From the NCBI RefSeq assembly GCF_026167665.1, contig NZ_CP098740.1, forward strand, positions 6,820,001-6,884,000: a stretch of DNA of 64,000 bases. Direction: 5' to 3'. Numbering within the stretch: the stretch's first letter is position 1; every line of letters begins with the position of its first letter. Made by a program: the position numbers and the translations under genes. Of this stretch, positions 7,974 through 17,083 are shown one piece after another. The notes beneath the pieces were generated by a model. That model did not search any database. It saw nothing but the letters and a program-made list of their open reading frames with translations, and had not been told where the DNA came from. Source of the DNA: Streptomyces drozdowiczii. Its GTDB lineage: Bacteria > Actinomycetota > Actinomycetes > Streptomycetales > Streptomycetaceae.

Positions 7974-8771
7974 TCATGCCAGGAAGCCGCGCAGCAGTGC
8001 CGCCGTGCCGCAGCAGTGTTCGCGCATGACCTCCGACGCCGCCTCTGCGTCCCGGTCGAGGACCGCTTCCACGAGGGCCGCGTGCTGCTGCTGCGAGTGT
8101 TCCAGGTTGCGCACCAGCAGCGGAATGCAGTCCAGGAGGTCGTTCAGGGTCGCGCGTACGGCGGCGTACTGGGCGGCCAGCGAGCGTGAGCCGGAGAGCT
8201 CGGCGAGGGTGAGGTGGAGCAGGGTGTCCTGGCGGCGGTAGTCGTCGAACCGGGCGTCCTGCGTCGCGTCCAGGGCCGAACGCAGCCGGGTGGCGCCGTC
8301 GGGTTCGAGGCCGTTCGCGCAGAGCCCGGCGGCGCCGACCTCCAGCACCTCGCGGAAGCGCAGGGTGTCCTCCACGTCGACGGCCGCCACCCGGCGCCGC
8401 AGCTCCTGCTCGCCTGCCGGAACTGCGGCGCGCGGCAGGACGAACGTACCGCCGTAACGGCCCCGCCGACTCTCCACCATGCCCTGGTCCTGGAGCACCT
8501 TGAGGACCTCGCGCAGGGTCACCCGGCTGATCCGCATACGGTGGGACAGCTCACGCTCGGAGGGCAGCCGTTCGCCTGGCGGGACCAGGCCGAGCCGCAG
8601 CAGTTGCAGGGTCTGCTCCAGTGCCTCCTCGAATCCGTTTCCGGCGCGTACGGGGCGCAGTACGGGCGTCAGCCGGTCCGCCGGGGCGTCTTCCGCGGCA
8701 CTCGCCTCCGGCTCCCTCACGTCCGCCTCCCCGGCCACCGGGCCGGCGCCGGTCGAGTTCTTGCTCGCCAC
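7974..8771 (-). CDS. FadR-family (GntR) transcriptional regulator
   Basis: 265 residues from GTG 8771, with GAAGGGG upstream. After a 45-residue polar leader comes a GntR winged helix (PPGERLPSERELSHRMRISRVTLREVLKVLQDQGMVE). A C-terminal FCD effector domain follows, beginning at about DTLRFREVLEVGAAG and containing YRRQDTLLHLTLAELSGSR. FCD domains bind small carboxylates, often with a metal. The gene is the first of the leftward arm, divergent from the GlnA4-like gene by only 74 bases. It is most simply a local repressor sensing a pathway intermediate such as a gamma-glutamyl compound. Palindromes at 8806-8818 and 7848-7861 are candidate binding sites. Confidence 0.85.
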   Translation of the reverse strand: MASKNSTGAGPVAGEADVREPEASAAEDAPADRLTPVLRPVRAGNGFEEALEQTLQLLRLGLVPPGERLPSERELSHRMRISRVTLREVLKVLQDQGMVESRRGRYGGTFVLPRAAVPAGEQELRRRVAAVDVEDTLRFREVLEVGAAGLCANGLEPDGATRLRSALDATQDARFDDYRRQDTLLHLTLAELSGSRSLAAQYAAVRATLNDLLDCIPLLVRNLEHSQQQHAALVEAVLDRDAEAASEVMREHCCGTAALLRGFLA

Positions 8772-8805
8772 TGGACGTTTCCCCTTCCCAAGTAATGGTT
8801 CTCTG

Positions 8806-8818
8806 CCATACCTTATGG
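8806..8818. promoter_or_regulatory. candidate operator between the FadR regulator and the GlnA4-like gene
   Basis: CCATACCTTATGG, arms CCATA/TATGG around CCT, sits 27 bases before the synthetase start codon. Its form resembles the site near the permease. A repressor bound here would cover the promoter and could control both divergent arms. Confidence 0.45.
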
Positions 8819-8845
8819 CTTCCGGTGCACCCAAGGAGGAATCCC

Positions 8846-10210
8846 GTGGCAGACCGCACACCCCCGCTCGCCGTCGAGGAGCTTCGCTCCCTCGTGGCGA
8901 GCGGTTCGATCGACACCGTCGTCCTGGCCTTTCCCGACATGCAGGGCAGACTCCAGGGCAAGCGGTTCGCCGCCGGATTCTTCCTCGACGAGGTGCTGGA
9001 GCACGGTACCGAGGGCTGCAACTACCTCCTCGCCGTGGACACCGACATGAACACGGTCGACGGCTACGCCATGTCCTCCTGGGAACACGGCTACGGCGAC
9101 TTCGCCATGCACCCCGACCTGGCGACCCTGCGACTGCTGCCCTGGCACGAGGGCACCGCGCTGCTGGTCGCGGATCTCGCGTGGAACGACGGCCGGCCGG
9201 TCGTCGCCGCACCGCGCCAGGTGCTGCGCCGCCAGCTGGACCGGCTGGCCTCCCTCGGCTACACCGCGCAGGTCGGCACGGAGCTGGAGTTCATCGTCTT
9301 CAAGGACAGCTACGAGGAGGCGTGGGACCGCGACTACCGCGGGTTGACCCCCGCCAACCAGTACAACATCGACTACTCCATCCTCGGCACCGGCCGCGTC
9401 GAGCCCCTGCTGCGCCGCATCCGCAACGAGATGCAGGCCGCCGGGCTGACCGTCGAGTCGGCCAAGGGCGAGTGCAACCTCGGCCAGCACGAGATCGCCT
9501 TCCGCTACGACGAGGCGCTCGTCACCTGCGACCAGCACGCCATCTACAAGACGGGTGCCAAGGAGATCGCCGCACAGGAGGGCGTCTCGCTCACCTTCAT
9601 GGCGAAGTACAACGAGCGCGAGGGCAACTCCTGCCACATCCACCTCTCGCTCACCGACGAGAACGGTGACAACGCGATGGCGGGCGACGGCCCCGAAGAC
9701 ATGTCGGAGCTGATGAGCCACTTCCTGGCCGGCCAGCTCGCCGCACTGCGCGACTTCTCATTGCTGTACGCACCCAACATCAACTCCTACAAGCGGTTCC
9801 AGCCCGGTTCCTTCGCCCCGACGGCCGTCGCCTGGGGCCACGACAACCGCACCTGCGCCCTGCGCGTGGTCGGCCACGGCCGGTCACGCCGGTTCGAGAA
9901 CCGGCTGCCCGGCGGCGACGTCAACCCGTACCTCGCCACCGCCGGCCTGGTCGCCGCCGGACTGTACGGCGTGGAGCACAAGCTGCGCCTCCCCGAGTCC
10001 TGTACGGGCAACGCCTACACCTCGGAGTACGAGCAGGTGCCGACCACCCTGCGCGAGGCGGCGGACCTGTGGGAGGCCAGCCCCATCGCCAAGGAGGCGT
10101 TCGGCGAGGAGGTCGTGGCGCACTACCTGAACATGGCACATGTCGAACTCGCCGCGTACGACGCCGCCGTGACCGACTGGGAACTGCGCCGCTCGTTCGA
10201 ACGCCTGTGA
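8846..10210 (+). CDS. glnA4: glutamine synthetase-like gamma-glutamylethanolamide synthetase (GlnA4 type)
   Basis: 454 residues from GTG 8846 with AAGGAGGA five bases upstream. The catalytic fold is intact: GTELEFIVF (metal site), KGECNLGQHEIAFRYDEAL, EGNSCHIHLSL and a C-terminal RFENRLPGGDVNPYLATAG. It opens DTVVLAFPDMQGRLQGKRF, typical of the GlnA-like enzymes that gamma-glutamylate amines rather than ammonia. S. coelicolor GlnA4 is established as a gamma-glutamylethanolamide synthetase, and this protein has the same type of neighbours (regulator, aldehyde dehydrogenase, permease, gamma-glutamyl hydrolase). It would couple glutamate and ethanolamine at the cost of ATP. A polyamine substrate (GlnA3-like) is the main alternative. 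No adenylylation-loop Tyr was recognised. Confidence 0.8.
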   Translation: MADRTPPLAVEELRSLVASGSIDTVVLAFPDMQGRLQGKRFAAGFFLDEVLEHGTEGCNYLLAVDTDMNTVDGYAMSSWEHGYGDFAMHPDLATLRLLPWHEGTALLVADLAWNDGRPVVAAPRQVLRRQLDRLASLGYTAQVGTELEFIVFKDSYEEAWDRDYRGLTPANQYNIDYSILGTGRVEPLLRRIRNEMQAAGLTVESAKGECNLGQHEIAFRYDEALVTCDQHAIYKTGAKEIAAQEGVSLTFMAKYNEREGNSCHIHLSLTDENGDNAMAGDGPEDMSELMSHFLAGQLAALRDFSLLYAPNINSYKRFQPGSFAPTAVAWGHDNRTCALRVVGHGRSRRFENRLPGGDVNPYLATAGLVAAGLYGVEHKLRLPESCTGNAYTSEYEQVPTTLREAADLWEASPIAKEAFGEEVVAHYLNMAHVELAAYDAAVTDWELRRSFERL

Positions 10211-10248
10211 CCTCCCACCCCGCCCCCACTCCCGATCGAGGCCCGTAC

Positions 10249-11652
10249 GTGTCACACCAGTCCGCACCGCACACCCTGGACGTCCTGAACCCGGCGACGG
10301 CCGAGGTCATCGCCACCGTACCGGCCGCCACCGCAGCCGACGTCGACGCAGCCGTCACCCGGGCCGGCACAGCCCAGCGCAGCTGGGCCGCGGCGGCCCC
10401 CGCCGACCGCGCCCGGCTGCTGCGCCGCTTCGCCGCCGTCGTCGACGACCACGTCGAGGAACTGGCCCGGCTGGAGGTCCGCGAGGCCGGACACACCCTG
10501 GGCAACGCCCGCTGGGAGGCGGGCAACGTGCGCGACCTCCTCGACTACAGCGCCGGCGGAGCCGAACGCCTCTTGGGCCGGCAGATCCCGGTCGCGGGCG
10601 GCATCGACTTCACCATCCTGGAACCCCTCGGCGTGATCGGGATCATCGCCCCGTGGAACTTCCCGATGCCGATCGCCGCATGGGGCCTGGCACCCGCGCT
10701 CGCCGCCGGCAACGCCGTGCTGCTCAAACCCGCCGAGACGACACCGCTGACCGCACTGCGCCTCGCCGAACTGGCACTCGCGGCCGGGCTGCCCGAGGGA
10801 CTGTTCCAGGTACTGCCCGGCGAGGGACCGGTCGCGGGCAACGCCCTGGTCGAGCACCCGGGCGTTGCCAAGATCGTGTTCACCGGCTCGACCCGGACCG
10901 GCAAGCAGATCATGACCCGGTGCGCCGAACGCGTGAAGCGCCTCACCCTGGAACTGGGCGGCAAGAGCCCCAACGTCGTCTTCGCCGACGCCGATCTGGA
11001 GGCCGCTGCCGCGAGCACCCCGATGTCCTTCCTGGACAACGCGGGCCAGGACTGCTGCGCACGCACCCGCATCCTGGTCGAACGCTCCCTGTACGACCGC
11101 TTCCTCGACCTGCTCGCCCCGGCGCTCGCCGCCGTCGTGGTGGGGGACCCGTCGGACGAGAAGACCCAGATGGGCCCCCTGATCTCGGCCGTCCAGCGCG
11201 ACCGGGTACGCGGCTTCGTGGACGGTGCGGCCGAGCACCGCGAGGCGGCGGGGGCCGTCACCCTCCTCGGCTCCGCCCCCGAGGGGCCCGGGTTCTGGTA
11301 CCCGCCGACAGTCCTCGCCGGGGTGTCGCCGGACGCGCCGGTGGCCGTCGACGAGGTCTTCGGCCCGGTCGCCGTGGTGCTTCCCTTCGACGACGAAGCG
11401 GACGCCGTACGCCTGGCGAACGCCACGCAGTACGGTCTGGCCGGCTCCGTCTGGACCCGTGACGTGGGCCGCGCGCTGCGGGTCAGCCAGGGCCTGCGGG
11501 CCGGGAACCTCTCGGTCAACTCGCACTCCAGCGTCCGGTACTCCACGCCGTTCGGCGGATTCAAACAGTCCGGCCTGGGACGCGAACTGGGACCGGACGC
11601 CCTCACCGCTTTCACCGAAACCAAGAACGTCTTCATCAGCACGGAGGCCTGA
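10249..11652 (+). CDS. aldehyde dehydrogenase (NAD(P)-dependent)
   Basis: 467 residues from GTG 10249; a GTG at 10207 overlapping the synthetase stop is also in frame but lacks a ribosome site. APWNFPMPIAAWGLAPALAAGN is the Rossmann entry, FTGSTRTG the cofactor loop, LELGGKSPN carries the base Glu235 and NAGQDC the nucleophile Cys269. The nearest functional groups oxidise amino or gamma-glutamyl aldehydes. In this operon it should turn gamma-glutamylacetaldehyde-amide into gamma-glutamylglycine. The gene lies 38 bases after the synthetase and five before the short-chain dehydrogenase, so the three form one transcript. Family certain, substrate inferred. Confidence 0.85.
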   Translation: MSHQSAPHTLDVLNPATAEVIATVPAATAADVDAAVTRAGTAQRSWAAAAPADRARLLRRFAAVVDDHVEELARLEVREAGHTLGNARWEAGNVRDLLDYSAGGAERLLGRQIPVAGGIDFTILEPLGVIGIIAPWNFPMPIAAWGLAPALAAGNAVLLKPAETTPLTALRLAELALAAGLPEGLFQVLPGEGPVAGNALVEHPGVAKIVFTGSTRTGKQIMTRCAERVKRLTLELGGKSPNVVFADADLEAAAASTPMSFLDNAGQDCCARTRILVERSLYDRFLDLLAPALAAVVVGDPSDEKTQMGPLISAVQRDRVRGFVDGAAEHREAAGAVTLLGSAPEGPGFWYPPTVLAGVSPDAPVAVDEVFGPVAVVLPFDDEADAVRLANATQYGLAGSVWTRDVGRALRVSQGLRAGNLSVNSHSSVRYSTPFGGFKQSGLGRELGPDALTAFTETKNVFISTEA

Positions 11653-11657
11653 GCACC

Positions 11658-12442
11658 ATGACCGACACCACCCCTGTCTGCCGCCGCCTGGTCGGCCGCA
11701 CCGCCGTCGTCACCGGAGCCGGCAGCGGCATCGGCCTCGCCACCGTGCGGCGGCTGGCTGCCGAGGGCGCCCACGTCGTCTGCGCAGACGTGGACGAGGA
11801 GCACGGCAAGGCCGCCGCCGAAGAAGTCGGAGGACTCTTCGTACGCACCGACGTCACCGACTCCGACCAGGTCGAGGCGCTGTTCAAGGCCGCGTTCGAC
11901 ACGTACGGCTCGGTCGACGTCGCTTTCAACAACGCGGGAATCTCGCCGCCCGACGACGACTCGATCCTGGAGACCGGCCTCGACGCCTGGCGCCGGGTGC
12001 AGGACGTCAACCTCACCTCCGTCTACCTGTGCTGCAAGGCCGCCATCCCGTACATGCGCCGCCAGGGCAGGGGCTCCATCATCAACACCGCGTCCTTCGT
12101 GGCCCGGATGGGGGCGGCGACCTCGCAGATCTCGTACACCGCGTCCAAGGGCGGCGTCCTGGCCATGTCGCGGGAACTGGGCGTGCAGTTCGCCCGGGAA
12201 GGCATCCGCGTCAACGCCCTGTGCCCGGGCCGGTCAACACCCCGCTGCTCCAGGAGCTGTTCGCCAAGGACCCGGAGCGGGCCGCGCGCCGGCTGGTGCA
12301 CATCCCGCTCGGCAGGTTCGCCGAGCCCACCGAGATGGCGGCCGCCGTCGCCTTCCTCGCGAGCGACGACTCGTCCTTCGTCAACGCCACCGACTTCCTG
12401 GTCGACGGCGGAATCTCCGGCGCGTACGTCACGCCGCTGTAA
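11658..12442 (+). pseudogene. short-chain dehydrogenase/reductase, frameshifted as read
   Basis: Starts at ATG 11658. TGAGSGIG (NAD(P) loop), NNAG and YTASKGG (catalytic Tyr/Lys) are present up to RVNALCPG near 12230. There the frame slips: the next bases read GRSTPRC in frame, but PVNTPLLQELFA in the +1 frame, which then runs correctly to AYVTPL and TAA at 12442. One C is missing after GGGCC at 12230-12231. With it restored the protein would be about 261 residues, normal for the family. In the pathway it could oxidise the hydroxyl of gamma-glutamylethanolamide to the aldehyde used by the previous gene's product. As the sequence stands, the last 70 residues, including the oligomer interface, are lost. 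A sequencing error is as likely as a real mutation. Confidence 0.8.
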
Positions 12443-12728
12443 AGCCGACCGGCACCAGGCCCGGCGGGACAACGGCACGGCGACCGAACCGGCGCGCCGC
12501 AGCCGGGCCGACGGCCGGGCCGCCCATCCACCGGGCGGCCAACGGCGCCGACGAGGACGCCGTGCCGGTGCGGTGCCCCTCAAGGTGCCGGAGCGCCTGG
12601 ACAGCCGAGCTGTCAGGACGTTCCGGCACCACGGCGAGGTACCTGCCGACTGCGGTGGACCCGGCCACGATCCGCCGGACTGCCCCTGAGCTCCACGACG
12701 ATCGTCCAGACCGAGGAGATCCCTCAAC

Positions 12729-14045
12729 GTGCCTGTTCCCTCTCGCCTCTCCCGCCCGTCTGCCGTACGCCTCTCCGTCACCGCGCTCGCCCTGGCGACG
12801 GCCCTCACCACTGCGGCCCAGCCCGCCGGGGCCCACGACCGTCACGGACCTGACCGCTCCTGTCCCCGGCTGACCGTCTCCGCAGGCTGGTACGGGAACA
12901 ACCGGGCACGCATCCAGCAACTCATCGACCGCTACGGCACATGCGCCCCGCAACGGCACCACGACCGCAACAAGCCCGTCGCGGTGTTCGACTGGGACAA
13001 CACCGTCATCAAGAACGACATCGGCGACGCCACCATGTACTGGCTGCTGCGCAACTCCCGGATACGCGAACCCGAGCACGGCGACTGGCGCACCACCAGC
13101 CGCTACCTCACCACCGCCGCCGCGAGGGCACTGCGCGCCGCCTGCCCATCCGGCACCGGACGGGACCGCACCCTGCCGACCGCGACGGACACGGCCTGCG
13201 CCGACGAGATCCTGTCCGTCTACGGCGAGGCGGCGACCACCTCCGGCGATGCCGCCTTCGCCGGGTACGACCGGCGCACCATGGAGCCCTCGTACGCCTG
13301 GCTGGCGCAGCTGACACACGGCTGGACGGCCGCGCAGGTGCGCTCCTTCGCGGCGGCGGCCCGCACCGAGAACCTAACGGCACCGCTCGGGGCCACGCAG
13401 AAGGTCGGCAGCACCACGGACGCCACCGGTTACGTCCGCTACTACGACCAGCAACGCGACCTGATCCACACCCTGCGCCGGGCGGGCTTCGACGTGTGGA
13501 TCGTCTCGGCGTCACCGCAGCCCGTCGTCGACGTCTGGGCCCAGGGAGTCGACATCGCACCGGGGAACGTGATCGGAATCCGGTCCACCACCGAACGGGG
13601 CCGCTACACCTCGCACCTCAGCGGCTGCGGCACCGCGCGTACGGGCGACGACACGCAGATCACGTACATCGACGGCAAGCGCTGCTGGATCAACAAGGAG
13701 ATCTACGACATCCGGGGCACGGCCGCGTCGAGAGTGCAACCGCCCAACCAGCGACCGGTGTTCGCGGCGGGGGACTCCGACACCGATGTGTCGATGCTGC
13801 GAGACGCGACGGGGCTGCGGCTGGCCCTGAACCGCAACAAGACCGAGCTGATGTGCCGCTCGTACGATGACGCGGACGGCAAGTGGCTGGTCAACCCCAT
13901 GTTCATCGGGCCGAAAGACCGCAAGCAAGGCGCCTACCCCTGCGCCACCGAGGGGTACATCGCATCCAACGGGACCGCGGGGCCGGTGCGCCGAAGCGAC
14001 GGCAGCGTGATCCCCGACCAGCACGACACTGTCTACGTTCGCTGA
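12729..14045 (+). CDS. secreted HAD-superfamily phosphatase
   Basis: 438 residues from GTG 12729 with GAGGAG ten bases upstream. The N terminus is a signal peptide ending about QPAGA35. Motif I is VFDWDNTV, with Asp88 as nucleophile and Asp90 as acid/base. VWIVSASPQ near 257 is motif II and FAAGDSDTDVSML near 350 is motif IV. The insert between motifs I and II is large and contains several Cys. The layout fits exported HAD phosphatases such as the phosphorylcholine-phosphatase type, but the substrate is not proven. Position after the ethanolamine-type operon suggests it may release ethanolamine or choline from phosphorylated head groups outside the cell; this is inference. A 286-base gap separates it from the dehydrogenase, so it probably has its own promoter. 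Confidence 0.75.
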   Translation: MPVPSRLSRPSAVRLSVTALALATALTTAAQPAGAHDRHGPDRSCPRLTVSAGWYGNNRARIQQLIDRYGTCAPQRHHDRNKPVAVFDWDNTVIKNDIGDATMYWLLRNSRIREPEHGDWRTTSRYLTTAAARALRAACPSGTGRDRTLPTATDTACADEILSVYGEAATTSGDAAFAGYDRRTMEPSYAWLAQLTHGWTAAQVRSFAAAARTENLTAPLGATQKVGSTTDATGYVRYYDQQRDLIHTLRRAGFDVWIVSASPQPVVDVWAQGVDIAPGNVIGIRSTTERGRYTSHLSGCGTARTGDDTQITYIDGKRCWINKEIYDIRGTAASRVQPPNQRPVFAAGDSDTDVSMLRDATGLRLALNRNKTELMCRSYDDADGKWLVNPMFIGPKDRKQGAYPCATEGYIASNGTAGPVRRSDGSVIPDQHDTVYVR

Positions 14046-14199
14046 CCCGTTTAACGCAAGGTTGCGCGCCGATCGTGCCCCACGAAGGAGTCCGCGCACG
14101 GTCCAGAAGGACCTTCTGCTCGCTTTCGTCGACGGTGGGCCTGGCGCAACTTCGTGGCGGTCCTGTCGACGAGACCTGGTCGACCATGCGTGCGGCCGC

Positions 14200-15033
14200 T
14201 CAGCCGCGCCACCAGGGTTCGCGCACGTAGAGGCTTTCCTCGCTGACGCATCCCGCGCCGTTGGAGATTTCCCGGGTGTCGAGGTTCCAGCCCACGACGC
14301 CGTTGCCCTTGCGGCTCAGCTCGATCAGGCGGTTGCTCTCGGTCCGGACGCCGGTGGTGACCTCGCAGCGGACGATCCCGGTCCACGCCTGCCCGTTCAG
14401 GGCGGCGGCGAACGACAGCACCGGGAGGGCGAGGACGGTCAGGCCGAGGACCGCCCACTGCTCCAGGGCCGCCGCGCGGCGCAGCAGCGGCGAGGGGCGG
14501 TAGCTGTCGTCGTCGTGGAAACCGGACGCCTCCCGGCCGCGGCCGGAGCGGTGGTGCGGGTGGCGTCTGCCGGTACGGTATTCCACGACGACGCCCTTGC
14601 GCAGCGCGTAGGCGGCGAGCCCGGTGCCCAGCCCCCACCAGAGGCCGAAGAAGCAGGCCACCACCACGGCCATCGAGGCCGGGCTGACGACGGTGAGGGC
14701 CGCTCGCTGGAGCGCCCGGAGGAAGCCTCCTTTCACGGGGACCGCGCCACGCGCCGCGAACAGAGCGAAGACGACCCGGGAGACGACGACGGCCAGCACG
14801 GACGCGAGGAGCGCGTCGGTGAGAACCATGCCGATCAGGACGTCCGGCCAGTTGGCGGGTTCCATGCCGATGAACACGTCACGGGCCGCGTCACCACCCC
14901 CGACCGTGTACGCGACCTTTGTGACCGGCACCGCGAAGGCCACCGCCAGCAGCACCGTGTGGCCGGGGCCGCCCTTGCGATCGGCTGACCGGGCGTCTGC
15001 CGCCGCATCCTCGCCGTAGCTGGTCTCCGCCAA
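14200..15033 (-). CDS. predicted membrane protein of unknown function, four helices
   Basis: The reliable part has about 278 residues: a polar N terminus, then hydrophobic segments HTVLLAVAFAVPVTKVAYTV, DVLIGMVLTDALLASVLAVV, SMAVVVACFFGLWWGLGTGL and QWAVLGLTVLALPVLSFAAA. An extracytoplasmic tail of about 55 residues follows, with two Cys (VRCEV, GAGCVSEESLYV). I do not recognise the family. The start is uncertain. The open frame continues upstream to 15603, but that part is Arg/Pro-rich and looks non-coding; TTG 15033 is the last plausible start before the coding-like region and has no good ribosome site. It is convergent with the HAD phosphatase gene. The loop-tail arrangement suggests an envelope protein, no more. 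Confidence 0.5.
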   Translation of the reverse strand: MAETSYGEDAAADARSADRKGGPGHTVLLAVAFAVPVTKVAYTVGGGDAARDVFIGMEPANWPDVLIGMVLTDALLASVLAVVVSRVVFALFAARGAVPVKGGFLRALQRAALTVVSPASMAVVVACFFGLWWGLGTGLAAYALRKGVVVEYRTGRRHPHHRSGRGREASGFHDDDSYRPSPLLRRAAALEQWAVLGLTVLALPVLSFAAALNGQAWTGIVRCEVTTGVRTESNRLIELSRKGNGVVGWNLDTREISNGAGCVSEESLYVREPWWRG

Positions 15034-15601
15034 GGCGACTACAGGGCGGCGGGGTGAAGGGGAGCGGCGCGGTACGCCGATGCGCCGGTGACCTGCTGCT
15101 CGCCGGTACAGGCGGTGCGGACGACGACCATGAGCGTGCTCCCGGTCTCTGAAGGGTGGTGGGCGTGGAAGCTCCGTGCTGCCCGCAGCCTTCCCCGGCC
15201 GACGGCCCGTGGCCACCAGCGCTACGCCGCACGGGGCAACGCGGGAAGCCGCGGATCCTGGAGGACGCGTAGGCACGGCGGCAGCCGCCTGTACCCGCAG
15301 AGGGCACCCGGACGACCGGGTGCACCACGGGAGCGATCCCGGCCGGCAGACCCGGTACGGCCACGGGCGGGACGACCAGCAGCGCCGCCTCGGCGCTCGC
15401 CGTCCCTCCCACCACCCACGAGGCCGGCGAGCCGGGAGCCCGGCTCCTCCTCGCGCACCCCCCGCACCGCCGACGGCCCTCCGGATCCACGCCACCCGCC
15501 GTTCAGGTTTCCCGTCTTCACCCGGTTGCCCTCCTGGATGTCGGTCCTTTCCCCGGGCGGTGACGATGGCGGAATCGGCCGTCGACAGATGAGGGCATCG
15601 C
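15034..15601. other. gene-free stretch upstream of the sugar transporter
   Basis: About 570 bases with no recognisable protein on either strand. It separates the divergent membrane-protein gene and the transporter/zwf operon and must hold both promoters. I saw no repeat or palindrome strong enough to name as an operator. Confidence 0.35.
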
Positions 15602-17083
15602 ATGGTTCAGGGATTCTCCAGAGAGCCGGGAACCCACAGTCCGCTGACGCAGGTCGGCCCGGAGGGGATCCGGAAGATCACTCTCTGGGCGACCGCGATC
15701 GCGCTGGGCGGGTTCCTGTTCGGTTTCGATACGGGCGTGGTCTCCGGTGCGCTGCTGTACATCAAGAAGGATTTCCACCTCAGTTCCTTCGAGCAGGGCA
15801 GCGTGGTCAGCGTCCTGCTCATCGGCGCCGTCATCGGTGCCACCTCGGCGGGCGGCTTCGCCGACCGGGTCGGCCGGCGCAAGGCACTGGGCCTGATCGG
15901 CCTGGTGTTCGTCGTCGGTACGGTGATCGCCTCGCTGTCCAACGGCTACCCGATGCTCATGGCCGGCCGGGTCGTCCTCGGCCTCTCCGTCGGTGCCGCG
16001 TCAGCGACCGTGCCCGTCTACCTCTCGGAGATCGCCCCGACCCGCATCCGGGGCCGGCTGCTCACGATGAACCAGCTGATGATCACGGTCGGCATCCTCG
16101 TGGCGTACCTCGTCAACCTCGCCTTCGCGAGCAGCGAGCGGTGGCGGGCGATGTTCGCGGTCGGCCTGGTCCCCGCCGTCCTGATGATCGCGGCCACCCT
16201 GTGGCTGCTGCCGGAGTCGCCGCAGTGGCTCGTCACCCACGGCCGCGAGGACGTGGCCCGCAAGGGGATCGCCGCGCTGACCGACGAGGAGACGGCGGAC
16301 GAACTGCTCCGGCGGGCCCGCGAGCGTGTGGACGCGGAACGCGAGAAGCAGCGGCGCAGGGAGGCTGAGGGCGGCGGGGGCTCCCGGCGGCTGTTCGCGC
16401 CCGATGTGCGGCCCGCGCTGGTCGTCGGGCTCACCCTGGCGGCCGTCCAGCAGTTCGCGGGGATCAACACGATCATCTACTACGCGCCGACCATCATCCA
16501 GCAGACCGGCCTCAACGCCTCGAACTCGATCTTCTACTCGGTGTTCATCGGTCTGATCAACCTGGTCATGACCCTGGTGGCGATCAAGCTGGTGGACCGG
16601 GCGGGGCGCCGCCCGATGGTCCTGGTCTCGCTCGGCCTGATGGCGGTGTCCATCTTCATGCTGGGCCTCGCCTTCGTCGTGGACATGGGATCGGTGCTCA
16701 CCCTGACGTTCATGGTGATCTACATCGCCTCCTTCGCCGGCGGTCTCGGCCCCGTCTTCTGGACGCTGATCGGTGAGATCTTCCCGCCGTCCGTCCGGGC
16801 AGAGGGGTCGAGCCTGTCCACCGCCGTCAACTGGATCTCCAATTTCCTCGTGAGCCTCGCCTTCCTGCCCCTCGCCGGGCTCATCGGCCAGGGCGAGACC
16901 TTCTGGATCTTCGCCGCGATCTGCGTGCTCGCGTTCCTGTTCGTCAGCCGCTACCTGCCGGAGACGCGGGGCCGGGACGCCGGGCAGATCCAGGAGGCCC
17001 TCGACACCCGCTTCAAGCACGCCCCGGCCCGCCCGGGCGACTCCGGGCACAGCTCCGCACCGCAGAAAGGACGCTCGCGATGA
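15602..17083 (+). CDS. sugar:proton symporter, MFS sugar-porter family
   Basis: 493 residues, twelve membrane helices. Sugar-porter signatures are complete: FLFGFDTGVVSGALL in helix 1, GGFADRVGRRKALG and RVVLGLSVGAASATVPVYLSE after helix 4, LPESPQWL before the cytoplasmic loop, QQFAGINTIIYYAPTI in helix 7, and RYLPETRGR at the end. It resembles the actinobacterial GlcP/XylE-like importers for glucose, xylose or related hexoses; the exact sugar is not readable. ATG 15602 follows GAGGG by ten bases. Its stop codon overlaps the zwf start (ATGA, 17080-17083), so transport and the first oxidative step are translationally coupled. The central cytoplasmic loop is long and Lys/Arg/Glu-rich. Confidence 0.9.
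   Translation: MVQGFSREPGTHSPLTQVGPEGIRKITLWATAIALGGFLFGFDTGVVSGALLYIKKDFHLSSFEQGSVVSVLLIGAVIGATSAGGFADRVGRRKALGLIGLVFVVGTVIASLSNGYPMLMAGRVVLGLSVGAASATVPVYLSEIAPTRIRGRLLTMNQLMITVGILVAYLVNLAFASSERWRAMFAVGLVPAVLMIAATLWLLPESPQWLVTHGREDVARKGIAALTDEETADELLRRARERVDAEREKQRRREAEGGGGSRRLFAPDVRPALVVGLTLAAVQQFAGINTIIYYAPTIIQQTGLNASNSIFYSVFIGLINLVMTLVAIKLVDRAGRRPMVLVSLGLMAVSIFMLGLAFVVDMGSVLTLTFMVIYIASFAGGLGPVFWTLIGEIFPPSVRAEGSSLSTAVNWISNFLVSLAFLPLAGLIGQGETFWIFAAICVLAFLFVSRYLPETRGRDAGQIQEALDTRFKHAPARPGDSGHSSAPQKGRSR

Noticed and set aside
14046..14199. Transposase fragment suggested by TPSWGTIGAQP on the minus strand
   Set aside because: Too short and not supported by neighbouring frames.
14200..15603. 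Longer version of the membrane protein starting at 15603
   Set aside because: The first 190 residues are Arg/Pro-rich without membrane segments or family similarity; likely non-coding extension.
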